NCBI RefSeq assembly: GCF_014898815.1
Contig: NW_026515546.1
Coordinates: forward strand, 1,350,501-1,414,500
Direction of reading: 5' to 3'
DNA length: 64,000 nucleotides
DNA from: Panonychus citri
Lineage: Eukaryota > Arthropoda > Arachnida > Trombidiformes > Tetranychidae
A program made the position numbers and the translations under genes. The notes under the pieces were generated by a model. That model saw nothing but the letters and a program-made list of their open reading frames with translations, was not told where the DNA came from and did not search any database. Every line of letters starts with the position of its first letter. Position 1 is the stretch's first letter. Shown here piece by piece: positions 28,685-39,041 of this stretch.

Positions 28685-30077
28685 AAAAAAGAGAGATTCT
28701 AAAGATGATGATGAAGATGATGCCTTTTAATTTAAATGAGAAATAATGAAGATGAGTAGAGTGGGAGGTGGAAGGTGGGTTATGGTTTAATGAGAAGTGG
28801 ATTTAACTTTTTTTTGTGCTCATCTTCATCTCGCTAATTAATATCGCCTGACTCGGGATCATTTGCAAATTCAATTTTCCAATAATCCAAAGCTTGCAAA
28901 ATCTTTTCTACCTTATCTCCATCATCCATCATCTTCCTCGTCATCCTCATCCGCATCATCTTAACTATACACTCGAAAAGACATTTTATCATCTCTCTCT
29001 CTCTCTCTCCTCTCACTCTCTTTCTCGTCTTTCCTTCATCATCATCATCATCATGAACTTTTTTTCTGTTAACGTAATCAATTTAACTTTTTCATCTTTG
29101 CCTTAATTTTTTTTAACCGCAAATTAAATAAAAACAGTAACATCATAATCATCATCATGTTAATCATGATTAGATTTAATTTTCATTGACTTTATTGAAT
29201 TAAAAACATTAGAAAGATACAGATAAAGATATTGATATTCATAGGAATTCTGAAAAGTTTTAGTTTTTAACTTGAATATGATGATATGCTCATTGAAGGA
29301 TAAAATGAATCTTCATCTTTATCTTCATCATGTTAATTTCAATTCCAATTGATCCATAGGAAGATAACATGATGATATTTTGTTGGAACTTTTTTTTCTT
29401 CTTCCTTTTAACATTATCGTCTTATTTTCATAATTTAATTGTTACCCATCATCTCTCAGGATAATTAACTTTGATTGCTGATTATGATAAAACTTTACTT
29501 AATTATCTTGCAGTTTTCTGGTTCAACTAATAAACAAATACATTGGTTTATATTAATATATAAATTACACTTTAAAACAGTTTAATTATCATTGAGCCTA
29601 ATCAAGTTTATCATATTGTAATTTAATTGTTGACAATAAAATTAAATTAGGCCATTGAATGTTGATCACAATAAGGGTAATAGCAATAAGATGATGAAAT
29701 AAAGTAACTAATCAAGCTAATTGTTGCAAACAATTAATACCAATGAACTTGTACTGTATATTGATTGGTATATTTGATTAATGATTTTGATTGTTGTTCA
29801 ATAAATTTTTCAGTTTAACAATCAAAAATTAACAATTCAATTGATCATTTAATCAATGGTTATCATCAAATGATGAGGATAAATAAATAAAATCACAATT
29901 ACTATGATCAATGTTAATCATTAACGTTAATTGTTTACATGTTTGAAAATCTAGGTAACTAATTAACTTGATTATCATCGTAATTGTGATAAATTAATTA
30001 TTAAATCAACTTGTATGTTTATGACACAAATTGAAAACAAAGACAGCAAAAATTAACAATTTACTAATAGTTAAAGT

Positions 30078-31062
30078 TGAAGGGTAGAAACCTGAAACCA
30101 CCAAGCCTTCAATTGGATCATTTGAATGATTTGCCGAATCAATTGATTCCAATTGATTTTATTAACTTTTCATTTTTCTTTTAATTTCTTTTAAAATTTC
30201 CATTTAGTTTATTGAAACTTTTGTAACCTGATCACTAATGTGATTTTCTTATTCATTTATTCATTAATTGAATTTCCTGTAATCGATTTCGATTGAGTTA
30301 ATTATTAATTGATTCCTATAAATTTCAATCATTTTAATTACTTTTAATTGTAAGACCTTAATTGTCTCATCTTTAAGATGCTCTTAATTTGGTCACTCGA
30401 GAAAGAGAATGATTTTTCTCTTTCTTTTCATCTTACTTTTTCTCTTTCTTTTGTTTTGTGCTTTATCAAGCCAAATGGCTTTTATTAACTATTATTAATC
30501 TCTCCCTTTTGTTTAACATAGACACTGTCGCGTCATTAGACCCAGATAATCTTATTGTTAAACTTTATTAATCTTTGATTTTCAACCTTTGTTAATCTTA
30601 ATCACTCTGGTGATATAAAGTGAACACTAGTGTTGTTTCCTTTTAATCATCTTTAATTTTGTAATCAAAACTTTCCCCTCTTAATCATTGTGTCAATATA
30701 ATCAACCATCTCCACGTTTTCACAGCAGAAGAAATTAATCTTAGTTCTTGTTAAGAATACATCTCTTAATGAGTCTTCCTTTTAAGTTTGTTCTTCTCTC
30801 ATTTTCTATTAATTCAATAAACCTCAAAGTTTCATGATAAGTTCATCTGTAGCCTTTTCTATTGTGATTAATCTGATCGCCTAGTGATAATTCTCTGAAT
30901 TCTGAGGTAACAATCTGATTGGATCCGATCGAATCTTTGCTGATCTGGTATTTGTGGCAGATCGTTTTCTTTTGATTTGAAAGTCTTCAATTTATCTCTT
31001 TGAGATTTCTTGCCTTGATTCCTTATTGGAATTTCTCCCTCAACTCAATCTAAATCCCCACA
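30078..31062 (+). repeat. 5' LTR
   Basis: About 985 bp, closely matching 40792-41771. Contains TATAAA at 30614-30619 and AATAAA at 30816-30821, consistent with a U3-R-U5 order. Confidence 0.92.
30614..30619 (+). promoter_or_regulatory. TATA box in 5' LTR
   Basis: TATAAA, conserved at 41323-41328 in the 3' LTR and about 200 bp upstream of AATAAA, so a plausible core promoter for the genomic transcript. Confidence 0.5.
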
Positions 31063-31065
31063 AAT

Positions 31066-31083
31066 TGGCGACCCAGGCAGGAT
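31066..31083 (+). promoter_or_regulatory. Primer-binding site, probably tRNA-Ser
   Basis: TGGCGACCCAGGCAGGAT starts four bases after the 5' LTR. Its TGG would pair with the CCA tail of a tRNA. The reverse complement carries ATCCTGCC, which resembles the T-arm of serine tRNAs, followed by GTCGCCA. The tRNA identity is an inference. Confidence 0.6.
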
Positions 31084-31175
31084 CCCTTCTTCTTCCCCAG
31101 TTATCTCTATCCTTTATTCAGTGAATCATCCCTAGCATCATTAGTTGATCTCCTCTAAAGTGCTTGAACTTAATC

Positions 31176-31328
31176 ATGGGTCCTAAATCTAAACGAGGTC
31201 GAAAACCAGCCCATGTTTCCCCTGTTGCTTCAATTATTGGTGACATCTCTGAGAATACTCTCATCTCTCCAACAACATCGCAATTCCCCACAACTCCTGT
31301 TGTAACTCCGTGCTACGAACCGTCGTAA
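31176..31328 (+). pseudogene. gag N-terminal fragment
   Basis: The first good ATG after the primer site opens a basic peptide beginning MGPKSKRGRK that stops after 50 codons at TAA 31326-31328. The following 190 bp have gag-like open stretches in two frames, so the N terminus of gag is split by at least two frame changes before the main frame opens at 31515. This may be decay or assembly indels; the reading was left unjoined. Confidence 0.55.
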
Positions 31329-31514
31329 TCAAACCATCTCACTTGATGAGAAATCTCTGAAAGATCTGGATTATTCGAAATGCTTTCCTCTTTTAGAATT
31401 CGTCAACACCAATTCCTCTTTGGCATCCAAAGACTCATTGATATCGTCGAGACACATCTTCTCCTCATGGGTGAATCTAAACTCTGATGAAATTCTCAAT
31501 CTAAATGTTGGTGA

Positions 31515-33152
31515 AGTCAAAGTCAAAATCTTCCTGAATGGTTACTTGAATTCCGCTCTAATGGTATTTCAGAAAAAGAAATCCAAACTTTCATCAAATC
31601 AATCGGTATCGATGATGATACCATCTTTCAGATCAATAATGATAATTTGATCGCTCTTCCAATCTCTCTTGGTTCAATCAACAAAATTCGAACCGTCCTC
31701 AACAATCATGGTGCTGATATCATTGACTCAAGTTCAATGGTGCAAAAATCTTCTCAATCGCCAATTCCTTCGGAATCAATTACTGCTGCTGCTCTCATTG
31801 AGATTGTTAAACAATTAAGATCAGATCCACATATCCCTGAATTTGTGAAAGGAGATGATCAATTCCAATGGCTCACAAAAACTAGAGATCGTCTTGCTAA
31901 AGAAAACGTTGACGACGAAACTCGTCTTAGGCTTCTTCAGAAAGCAATGACGCATGAGATCAAAAGTTGTGCCTCTGAATTGGAATCGATCACCGATTAC
32001 AAAGACTATGTTGCTGCCTTATTTGAAAAACTTCGAACTCCCGAATCTCAATACTCCGCCGACTTCGAGCTTCAACAGTGCCGATATAATGTTGAAGAGC
32101 ATCCTGAAAAGTTCTTTGGTGACATGCAAAGATTAGTGGCAAAATCTCTTGGTCATGTTAATGATAGAGTTTTTCTCTCGCTCGTCCTCCAACATATTCC
32201 GAAATATATCAGAGATGATATCTATTTCCTTGGTATCAACGATGATAAAACTAAAATTTTCAATCATCTCACTCGAAAACATTTCGACGCTAAAATGGCT
32301 TCTAAATACAATCGTGATAAAAAATCAAAGCCTTATGATAAAGGTTATTCTGATAAATCAAAGAGTGTTTACTCTAAAGATAAGTTTAAAAACTCCTCAT
32401 CATCTTCAACATCTTCAAACTCCAAATCAAACAATCAATCAAAGTATTGCAATTACTGCAAGAAAGAAGGTGATCATACAATTGAAAATTGTAAACGTCT
32501 TGCTGATCGTCGTAAACAACAAGGTTTACCTCCATATCAACCTCGTCCAATTCAACAAAATTCATCTCAAGAACGTGCTCAACCTTCCAACGTTCCCGCT
32601 ATCACTAATTACCCAGCAAATTTAATCGTGATGTCCAACGAAACTCCTCAAGTTAACGAGGAAACTCCTCAAATCATTCGTGAACCAATTCAAAGTGCGG
32701 TTCGATCATCTGGTATCTCATTCGCTACCTCAAATTCAGTTTCGCAAATAACAAAACTTGGTGACACTCTCAAACACATGCCTCAGGTCAAACTTAAACT
32801 CTGTTTACCCAGTAAAGAATTGGTTAAAGAGGGTAAAGTGCTCCTCGATACTGGTGCTTCTATTTGTGCTATTGATTCCGCGCTTGCTAAGGAACTCCAA
32901 GTTACAACCATCCCTCATAATCGCTATCTAAAAGGTATTTGCTCCAATTCTTACGTCGATTCCCTTGGTTTCGCCTACGCTCTTGTCAAACATAACAATA
33001 TTGACGATTCCCATATCGTGAAAATTCAAGTTTGCAAAAATTTCGAGCCAACCTTTTTACTCAGTAATGCTTTTCTCCATGTATTTTACATGAAGATCGC
33101 TTCCGATGGTGATGAATTTGTTATCTCTTGTAGAAAGCGAAAACTCTCCTGA
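31515..33152 (+). CDS. gag: Gag capsid, zinc knuckle and aspartic protease
   Basis: Main gag frame, open from just after a stop at 31512-31514; the true start is in the damaged region upstream. About 545 codons. The N-terminal two thirds is a helical capsid-like region (retrotransposon gag type) that packs the RNA. Near 32447 is a zinc knuckle spaced C-x2-C-x5-H-x4-C, one residue longer than the usual x4. Near 32847 is DTGAS, the catalytic motif of a retropepsin-like protease, so protease is encoded in the gag frame. The frame ends at 33152 and overlaps pol by 47 nt, with pol one base ahead (+1). Confidence 0.85.
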   Translation, partial: SQSQNLPEWLLEFRSNGISEKEIQTFIKSIGIDDDTIFQINNDNLIALPISLGSINKIRTVLNNHGADIIDSSSMVQKSSQSPIPSESITAAALIEIVKQLRSDPHIPEFVKGDDQFQWLTKTRDRLAKENVDDETRLRLLQKAMTHEIKSCASELESITDYKDYVAALFEKLRTPESQYSADFELQQCRYNVEEHPEKFFGDMQRLVAKSLGHVNDRVFLSLVLQHIPKYIRDDIYFLGINDDKTKIFNHLTRKHFDAKMASKYNRDKKSKPYDKGYSDKSKSVYSKDKFKNSSSSSTSSNSKSNNQSKYCNYCKKEGDHTIENCKRLADRRKQQGLPPYQPRPIQQNSSQERAQPSNVPAITNYPANLIVMSNETPQVNEETPQIIREPIQSAVRSSGISFATSNSVSQITKLGDTLKHMPQVKLKLCLPSKELVKEGKVLLDTGASICAIDSALAKELQVTTIPHNRYLKGICSNSYVDSLGFAYALVKHNNIDDSHIVKIQVCKNFEPTFLLSNAFLHVFYMKIASDGDEFVISCRKRKLS

Positions 33153-36100
33153 ATTCAATGATGCAGAATTTTATTTTAGATTTTGTACACCAGACGAAAC
33201 TTCTGATATAATCGACTCAACTATTAAAGTAACTGGAAATAATTCCTCCGATTACATCCTCAATGAATCCCTTTCAATCAAACCTAAACTAACTAAACAG
33301 GTTCCAACTCTCGATAATTCAAATTATACTAACCTCGAATCCAACCCATTCATTAATCTAAATCTCGAATCTAATCAAACAAAAGCAAAATTCAAACAAT
33401 TTCAAGAGTCTTCACTCGTCCATTTCACAACTCAAAAAGAAACTCGTGAACATCCCGATCATTCCCTTCTCGATAAAATTAGAGAACGAATCAATCCTCA
33501 ATTAACTCCTGAGCAACAACAAGAACTTTTTGACCTTTTAAGCCTCTATCAAGACGTGTTTTCTAAACATAAGCACGATTTAGGTTTTGTTTCATCTTCC
33601 ATTTGTCCAGTTATAATTGATTTGGAAAATCAAACTGTTCCATATCAAAAGCCATATAGCTGTGCTATCAAACGCCGTGAAGATTTCAAAGAGATAATCT
33701 CAGAAATGCTTGCCCACGATCTAATCGAACCTTCAAATGCTCCTGGTGGTTCTCCTTCGCTGTTAGTTCCACGTCAAAATGGTCCTCCTCGTATGGTAAT
33801 TGACTATCGATTGGTAAATCGTCTAACAAAAGTCCCTCAACATCCAATGCCTCGCATCGATGACTGCTTGGAAGTAGTCCGTGGTGGTAAATTTTTCAAT
33901 CTTTTCGATCTCGCTCAAGGCTATCATCAGATAGAACTCCCAGAGTCGGAAAGAGAGAAAACGGTATTTGTGACCCCCGACGGGAAATACCAATATAAGA
34001 GACTTCCAATGGGTCTCTCTGGTGCTCCGTTCATATTTCAAAAGTTTATGAACACTGTTTTGGATGGTCTCCAATATAAAAACTGTATCGGATATTTTGA
34101 TGATATTCCTGTTGTTGGTAAAAACTTTCCCGATTTACTCCATAACACTCGATTAGTTCTAGATCGCTTAAGGCAATTCAACCTCAAGGTCAAACCGGAA
34201 AAATGCGAATTCGGTAAGACTGAAATCTTACTCCTCGGACATTTAGTTTCAGGTGATGGAATTCGTCCAGATCCCAAAAAGGTTCAATCATTAATCAATC
34301 TTCCATATCCTCGTAATGTTCGCGAATTACAATCAATCCTCGGCTGCTACAACTACTTTAGCCGTTATATTCCTAATTATTCGAATATCGCTTCTCCACT
34401 CTATCGACTAATTTCTCGCGAAAGAAAATTCAAACTTCTCAACGCTGATAGAAAAGCACTCGATCTTCTGAAAGATTCTCTCCTCCAAACAACTCTCCTT
34501 GTGCATTATCATCCTGATCTTCGTCGAAAGATTGCAGTTGATGCATCTGATGTTGCTGTTGGTGGTATTCTTCTACAAGAAGATAATCAATCTGAAAATT
34601 ATAATTCAGCATCTCCCATCGAAGAAATCAAAGACTGGCTCCCTGTTAGCTTCTTCTCTCAAAAACTCCTCAAGCATCAAGTTCATTATTCAACCTCTGA
34701 AAAGGAACTTTTGGCAATCTTAGTTGGAATTCATAAATTCAATCACTTCCTTGATGGTGAACATTTTCTGATCGAAACCGATCACCATGCTCTATGCCAA
34801 CTCACGAAAACAAACTTCAAAAACTCTCGCTTGCAACGATGGTCAATCATGCTTTCAGCCTACGATTTCAAGGTAATTTACCGTAAAGGTAACACTCATC
34901 CTCCTGATTGTTTCTCTCGCTATCAATCAGAGTGGGATCACCGTAAAGTGATAGATCCCGAAGAGGAATGTTTAGATAAAGTCTTCCTAATTGACTATCT
35001 TCATGATCCTGATCATCATCAATATTTCAATCGTGGTTCAAACCTCATCAATATTTCATTCAACTCTCCGTTATTTGATCTTTCTCAATTCAAAAATCCT
35101 CCTTCAATTCTCTATACTACTGAATCTGAAACAAATCAACTCAACAAAAATTCCAATTCTTCTGAATTCTCATTATGGAAAGAAAAAGTTCGTATTCGTC
35201 AAAAACAAAATCCTGATATACAGAAATTCATCTTGGAAATGAAAAATCCTAACTCCGTTTCATCTAAACGATTCATCATTAAAAATGATCTTCTTTACCG
35301 CAAAGATACAAGAACTCCTTTTGGCTCCCGTCTAGTAATAGATCCCGTTATCCTCAGAGAAATTTTCATTCATGAACATGAATCAGCCCTTGGTGGACAT
35401 TTCGCCGCTGAGAAAACCTACCTCAACATTGCACGTCGATTCTGGTGCAAGTACCTCTATGAAGAAGTACGAAAATTATGTGATAATTGCATGACATGTA
35501 CTCTCGCCAAGCCTGCAAACGTAATTTACGTTGATCCTGGTACTAAGCCTATTCCTAAAGAAATCTTCGATCGCTTTGAACTTGACGTTCAAGGACCAAT
35601 CAAAATCGGTAACTCTAAAAAGTTCATTCTCGTTATTGTCGATGTTTTATCAAGATTCGTTTACGCCAAACTTACTAACAATCAAACAGCTCCCACTGTC
35701 ATTAACTTCCTAACTCAATTCTTTCATTCATTCGGTTATCCCAAACACATTCAAACCGATCAAGGAACAAATTTCCTTTCAGAGTTAGTTCAAGATTTCC
35801 TCAAGAAATTCGGAATCAAACATGATGTTTCTAATCCTTACCATCCTCAATCGCAGGGTATCGTCGAGCGATGCAATCGAACAATTGCTGAGCGACTTCG
35901 AACCTACGTGGTTGCGAGTGGTACTAAGAATCTAAAGTTTGCTCTCGAAGCTTCAATTTTCTCAATCAACTCGACAGTTCATAAGATCACTCGATTCAGC
36001 CCTTATTATCTCGTCTTCGGAAGAGAACCGAATAAGCCCTTAGATAATTATCTTTCATTCGATCATCAATCTTCAATCAATGTAGTTTCAGCCAGAAAAT

Positions 36101-36570
36101 TAGCCTACGCTAGACTTCATGCTCAACAGTTATATCAGGTGAATAGAATTAAATCACTTCATCCTCAATCTCCTTATCAACCTGGTGATTTCGTTCTTGT
36201 TAAGAATGAATCTGTAGATTCCTCTCTCTCCAAAAAGCTCAGAAGTAAATTTCATGGTCCCCATCTAGTATGTGGAATCAAGAAAGGTGCTTTGCTCCTG
36301 TTAGAATTAACAGATTTAGGTCTTTTCACCGCGAACGTTTCGAATACGAAATTGTTCAAAGGTGAGATTACCCCTGAAATGGAATCTCTCAGAAACAACC
36401 ACTTCAATCCAACTTCATTCTTACAATCAGAAACCTTCAATTCATCCGAATATCAAGCTAAGATCGATAAACACCTAGAAATCCTATTAGAATCAGACCC
36501 TAATCACTTAGATGATTTTAATCATAATTCCGATTTACTTCCTCTGAATCAGAATTCTGAAAGTTCTTGA
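33106..36570 (+). CDS. pol: Pol: reverse transcriptase, RNase H, integrase
   Basis: 1,154-codon intact frame. The reverse transcriptase spans roughly residues 180-400, with catalytic YFDD near residue 330. RNase H follows, with a VDASD start near 474. The integrase has an HHCC zinc-binding module near 755-800 and a D,D,E triad visible as LDVQG (about 824), TDQGT (about 884) and the Glu of GIVER (about 920). A GPY/F-like module (FHGPH) follows near 1049 and there is no chromodomain. It copies the RNA genome and inserts the cDNA. Being uninterrupted over 3.4 kb, it suggests recent activity. Expression relative to gag would need a +1 (or -2) shift in 33106-33152. Confidence 0.95.
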   Translation: MVMNLLSLVESENSPEFNDAEFYFRFCTPDETSDIIDSTIKVTGNNSSDYILNESLSIKPKLTKQVPTLDNSNYTNLESNPFINLNLESNQTKAKFKQFQESSLVHFTTQKETREHPDHSLLDKIRERINPQLTPEQQQELFDLLSLYQDVFSKHKHDLGFVSSSICPVIIDLENQTVPYQKPYSCAIKRREDFKEIISEMLAHDLIEPSNAPGGSPSLLVPRQNGPPRMVIDYRLVNRLTKVPQHPMPRIDDCLEVVRGGKFFNLFDLAQGYHQIELPESEREKTVFVTPDGKYQYKRLPMGLSGAPFIFQKFMNTVLDGLQYKNCIGYFDDIPVVGKNFPDLLHNTRLVLDRLRQFNLKVKPEKCEFGKTEILLLGHLVSGDGIRPDPKKVQSLINLPYPRNVRELQSILGCYNYFSRYIPNYSNIASPLYRLISRERKFKLLNADRKALDLLKDSLLQTTLLVHYHPDLRRKIAVDASDVAVGGILLQEDNQSENYNSASPIEEIKDWLPVSFFSQKLLKHQVHYSTSEKELLAILVGIHKFNHFLDGEHFLIETDHHALCQLTKTNFKNSRLQRWSIMLSAYDFKVIYRKGNTHPPDCFSRYQSEWDHRKVIDPEEECLDKVFLIDYLHDPDHHQYFNRGSNLINISFNSPLFDLSQFKNPPSILYTTESETNQLNKNSNSSEFSLWKEKVRIRQKQNPDIQKFILEMKNPNSVSSKRFIIKNDLLYRKDTRTPFGSRLVIDPVILREIFIHEHESALGGHFAAEKTYLNIARRFWCKYLYEEVRKLCDNCMTCTLAKPANVIYVDPGTKPIPKEIFDRFELDVQGPIKIGNSKKFILVIVDVLSRFVYAKLTNNQTAPTVINFLTQFFHSFGYPKHIQTDQGTNFLSELVQDFLKKFGIKHDVSNPYHPQSQGIVERCNRTIAERLRTYVVASGTKNLKFALEASIFSINSTVHKITRFSPYYLVFGREPNKPLDNYLSFDHQSSINVVSARKLAYARLHAQQLYQVNRIKSLHPQSPYQPGDFVLVKNESVDSSLSKKLRSKFHGPHLVCGIKKGALLLLELTDLGLFTANVSNTKLFKGEITPEMESLRNNHFNPTSFLQSETFNSSEYQAKIDKHLEILLESDPNHLDDFNHNSDLLPLNQNSESS

Positions 36571-37456
36571 TTCAATTGATTCCCAATACGAATTTCCCTC
36601 ACTAAATGATCAATCTCGAGATATTCCCTCAACTAACAAATCCGTAAACCACCTTAATCTTGATAAAACTAAGCAAAGAGAATCAAATAATGATTTTAAT
36701 CAAAATTTTTCCGATCACTTGAATGATAACCAAATTCTAATTCCTAAGCCAAAAAGAAAATATCAATCAGCCGATAAATTGATTGTCAATCAAAGCCCTT
36801 TAATTTTGAATGATGGTGATAGACCATTAACCCGAAATCAATACAAACAGAAAAATCTTTTCCTTCTTTATCATTTTGAAATCCTATCAGATTCTGATGA
36901 AAATGAAAATTTAATTGAGAAAAAATTTCCCAAATTAAGCTTTAAATCGCTTTTCCAAACTAAATTAAATCAATTGCCTTTATCGCTATTACGATTTAAT
37001 CAATTTCGAAAAATTAATTTTCTAATTAATTGTTTCTCCATCATTGGCGTTAGTGTCGCTTCATTAACTTTACCGCCCTCAACCTTTGTCTTGATCATTT
37101 TAACTCTTTGGTCATCTAATGACAAGGTCTCTTGGTTTCTTTCCCAAGTTCTTTCTAAATCATTTCAATTTCCTAATTCTTTTGAATTCGTAATCTCCCT
37201 GAAAGTTCAGTCTGAATCTTATTCGATCCAAATTTCAAATTGTGTGAAATTCTTATTTGTACTTGTGCTCAATCTTAATCTCTACGATAGTTTAAGCTAT
37301 TTGATTTGTTTAATCAAATTGACCTCTTCGTCAAGTGCATCCATTTTGGATCTGTTAAGCTTTTTTGCTCCTTCTTTTCCGACCAATCATCAAATTAATC
37401 AGAGCTTAATTAAGCTAATTGTGATTAGTCATCTTTCGATTTTGAACGCTATCGAA
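36548..37456 (+). other. Open spacer between pol and cargo ORF
   Basis: This frame is open from 36548, overlapping the pol end by 23 nt, and runs into the cargo ORF, yet has no in-frame ATG before 37457. Its translation is Leu/Ser/Phe-rich with hydrophobic stretches near 37010-37150 and 37240-37330 that could be membrane segments or simply T-rich untranslated DNA. If translated it would need a +1 shift from pol. It could be a relic of an env gene; the sequence does not decide. Confidence 0.4.
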
Positions 37457-38578
37457 ATGGATAAAACTCGCAAGTCAAGCGCTGCCCCAATTAGTGCTCG
37501 TTTATCTCCTCAACCTTCAACATCTTTTGAAGATCCTATCGTTCCTGTTGGTGTCAATCCTCAAAGTGCTGTTCTTACAACTGTGATTGAAGTTCTATCT
37601 CAACGACTCTCATCGCCTAATTCCTGTGGAAATCAACCTGATGGTTCCTCTGATGAATCTGAAGAGTCGATAGTCTACATTCCAGGTCGTCCAGCTCCAG
37701 CTCCAACTCCAAAGCCTTACCCTTGTTATACGATTGACTCTCCCAAAGGAAAATCTACTCAAACTGATTCTGTTGAACCCTATCCATCTTCATCGATAAT
37801 CAATCGTTCATCCATTGAAAACCCCTCATTAAAAGTTGTCTCATTCACCGCTCCTGAAGCTTTGACTTCATCATCTCTTAAAAGATCTGGTTCCTCTGAA
37901 TCATTAACGTTAATCTCTACTCCATCCTGTTCAAAACAAATTCGTATGGAATCAAAAATGGAAACTCAAGGTAAAGATCAATCTTCTTCCTCTGATTCTA
38001 TTCAACCACCTCAATCATCATCGTCATCATCACTTCCGAAAAAGTACCCAAATAAATATCTCAAACCCGACGATTATCCTTTCGAACCAAATGAATATCC
38101 AGCCCCTCATCCCACTGGTTCTATTCCTAAATATGCCTCTCTCGAACAATTCAAACACATTCAGCAATTAGTTCAGATCAAATATGATAGTTTTGTTATA
38201 ATTTATAACAAATATGAGCAAATGATCAGAGAAAAATTATTCCTAAATCTCTATCAAGATAAATCAATCTATTCGATCCCTCTCCCGAAAATTCCTAAAG
38301 GAATTTCTAAATCTTCCGTCATTCATGATGAATTAGATTCATTCGTTCAGGAAGTCCGTTGCTATTTTTGTGAACAAATTGCGCTTCTCCCAATTGAATG
38401 TACTAGTTGCCTTCATTGGTATTGTTCACGTTGTGTTAATTTTACTCAGGAACTCATCAAAATTTTACAATTAGTTCCAGCTCGGAAATGCAACAAATTT
38501 ATTTGCCTCTTTCCCTACTGCATCAAGACCTTCGCCGCTCTTGATGATTATGCTACTTTGGAAAATCAGTCATTCTGA
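37457..38578 (+). CDS. Cargo ORF part 1: disordered region and RING-like finger
   Basis: Starts at the first in-frame ATG with MDKTRKSSAAP. The first 270 residues are Ser/Pro/Gln-rich and probably disordered. From about 38358 there is a cysteine-rich RING-like module: C-x2-C, then C-x2-C-x-H-x2-C-x2-C, then further cysteines in a C-x4-C-x4-C cluster, resembling the C3HC4 type found in TRAF and SIAH ubiquitin ligases. The frame stops at 38578 but the domain series continues in the next frame (+1) after a 38-nt overlap. Ubiquitin-ligase activity is an inference from ligand spacing. Located where env would be in a retrovirus-like element. Confidence 0.65.
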   Translation: MDKTRKSSAAPISARLSPQPSTSFEDPIVPVGVNPQSAVLTTVIEVLSQRLSSPNSCGNQPDGSSDESEESIVYIPGRPAPAPTPKPYPCYTIDSPKGKSTQTDSVEPYPSSSIINRSSIENPSLKVVSFTAPEALTSSSLKRSGSSESLTLISTPSCSKQIRMESKMETQGKDQSSSSDSIQPPQSSSSSSLPKKYPNKYLKPDDYPFEPNEYPAPHPTGSIPKYASLEQFKHIQQLVQIKYDSFVIIYNKYEQMIREKLFLNLYQDKSIYSIPLPKIPKGISKSSVIHDELDSFVQEVRCYFCEQIALLPIECTSCLHWYCSRCVNFTQELIKILQLVPARKCNKFICLFPYCIKTFAALDDYATLENQSF

Positions 38579-39041
38579 TATTTACGTTAAATACAGAGAC
38601 TCAAAGTTTACCTGTCGTTACACTCTCTGCAATGCTCAATTCTCTCCAGGTTTACTTCATGAACATGAGAATAGGTGCAGACTCGGTTTATTCCGAGAAG
38701 AAGTCGATCTTGACTCAATTGAAATTTTCAAAACAGGTAATTCTCATAAAGAATTAGTCAAGTTAGCCCCTAAGCGTTTAATTAGCTTTATTCCGCCTCA
38801 CATTAAAAGTGCCTCTCGTCCTAAAGTAACTTATTCAACTCATGAATATGATTACGATCAGAAATTCGAGCTCTACGCCTGCCTCCTTCTCAACAAAGAA
38901 AAGAACCCTGAAGATAATCTTCTCGCTCCTCAAATAATTCGCTCGCAAACCAATCTTAAGCTAGGATTTTGGACTACTCGTCTAAAACAAAATGATCCTC
39001 AGCTCCTCCTCGCCGAAGAAGAAAATATGTTCAACAAATAG
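38541..39041 (+). CDS. Cargo ORF part 2: TRAF/SIAH-like zinc finger
   Basis: The continuing frame, one base ahead of part 1. Near 38610-38680 it shows C-x4-C-x11-H-x3-C, with a HE-x2-RC ending like the zinc fingers that follow the RING in SIAH and TRAF proteins. The rest is charged and of unknown fold. The annotated start is only the first ATG after a stop; this is most likely not a separate gene but the middle of a longer product. It overlaps part 3 by 50 nt, again with a +1 change. Confidence 0.6.
   Translation: MMIMLLWKISHSDIYVKYRDSKFTCRYTLCNAQFSPGLLHEHENRCRLGLFREEVDLDSIEIFKTGNSHKELVKLAPKRLISFIPPHIKSASRPKVTYSTHEYDYDQKFELYACLLLNKEKNPEDNLLAPQIIRSQTNLKLGFWTTRLKQNDPQLLLAEEENMFNK

Larger units (their letters stand above)
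14163..30073. other. Gene-poor intergenic DNA
   Basis: About 16 kb with no supportable host exon. Mostly AT-rich DNA dominated by words such as TTAATTG and GATTAA, with many GA/CT tracts (for example 18066-18084, 21154-21188, 21635-21665, 22517-22561, 28649-28680) and GAT/ATC arrays (18586-18612, 18953-18982). The open frames are translations of these tracts. The one exception in texture is the TCGA-rich patch near 14.7-15.0 kb, listed separately. Confidence 0.65.

Noticed and set aside
36252..36440. Minus-strand ORFs inside the retrotransposon
   Set aside because: Shadows of pol; the element's coding potential is on the plus strand.
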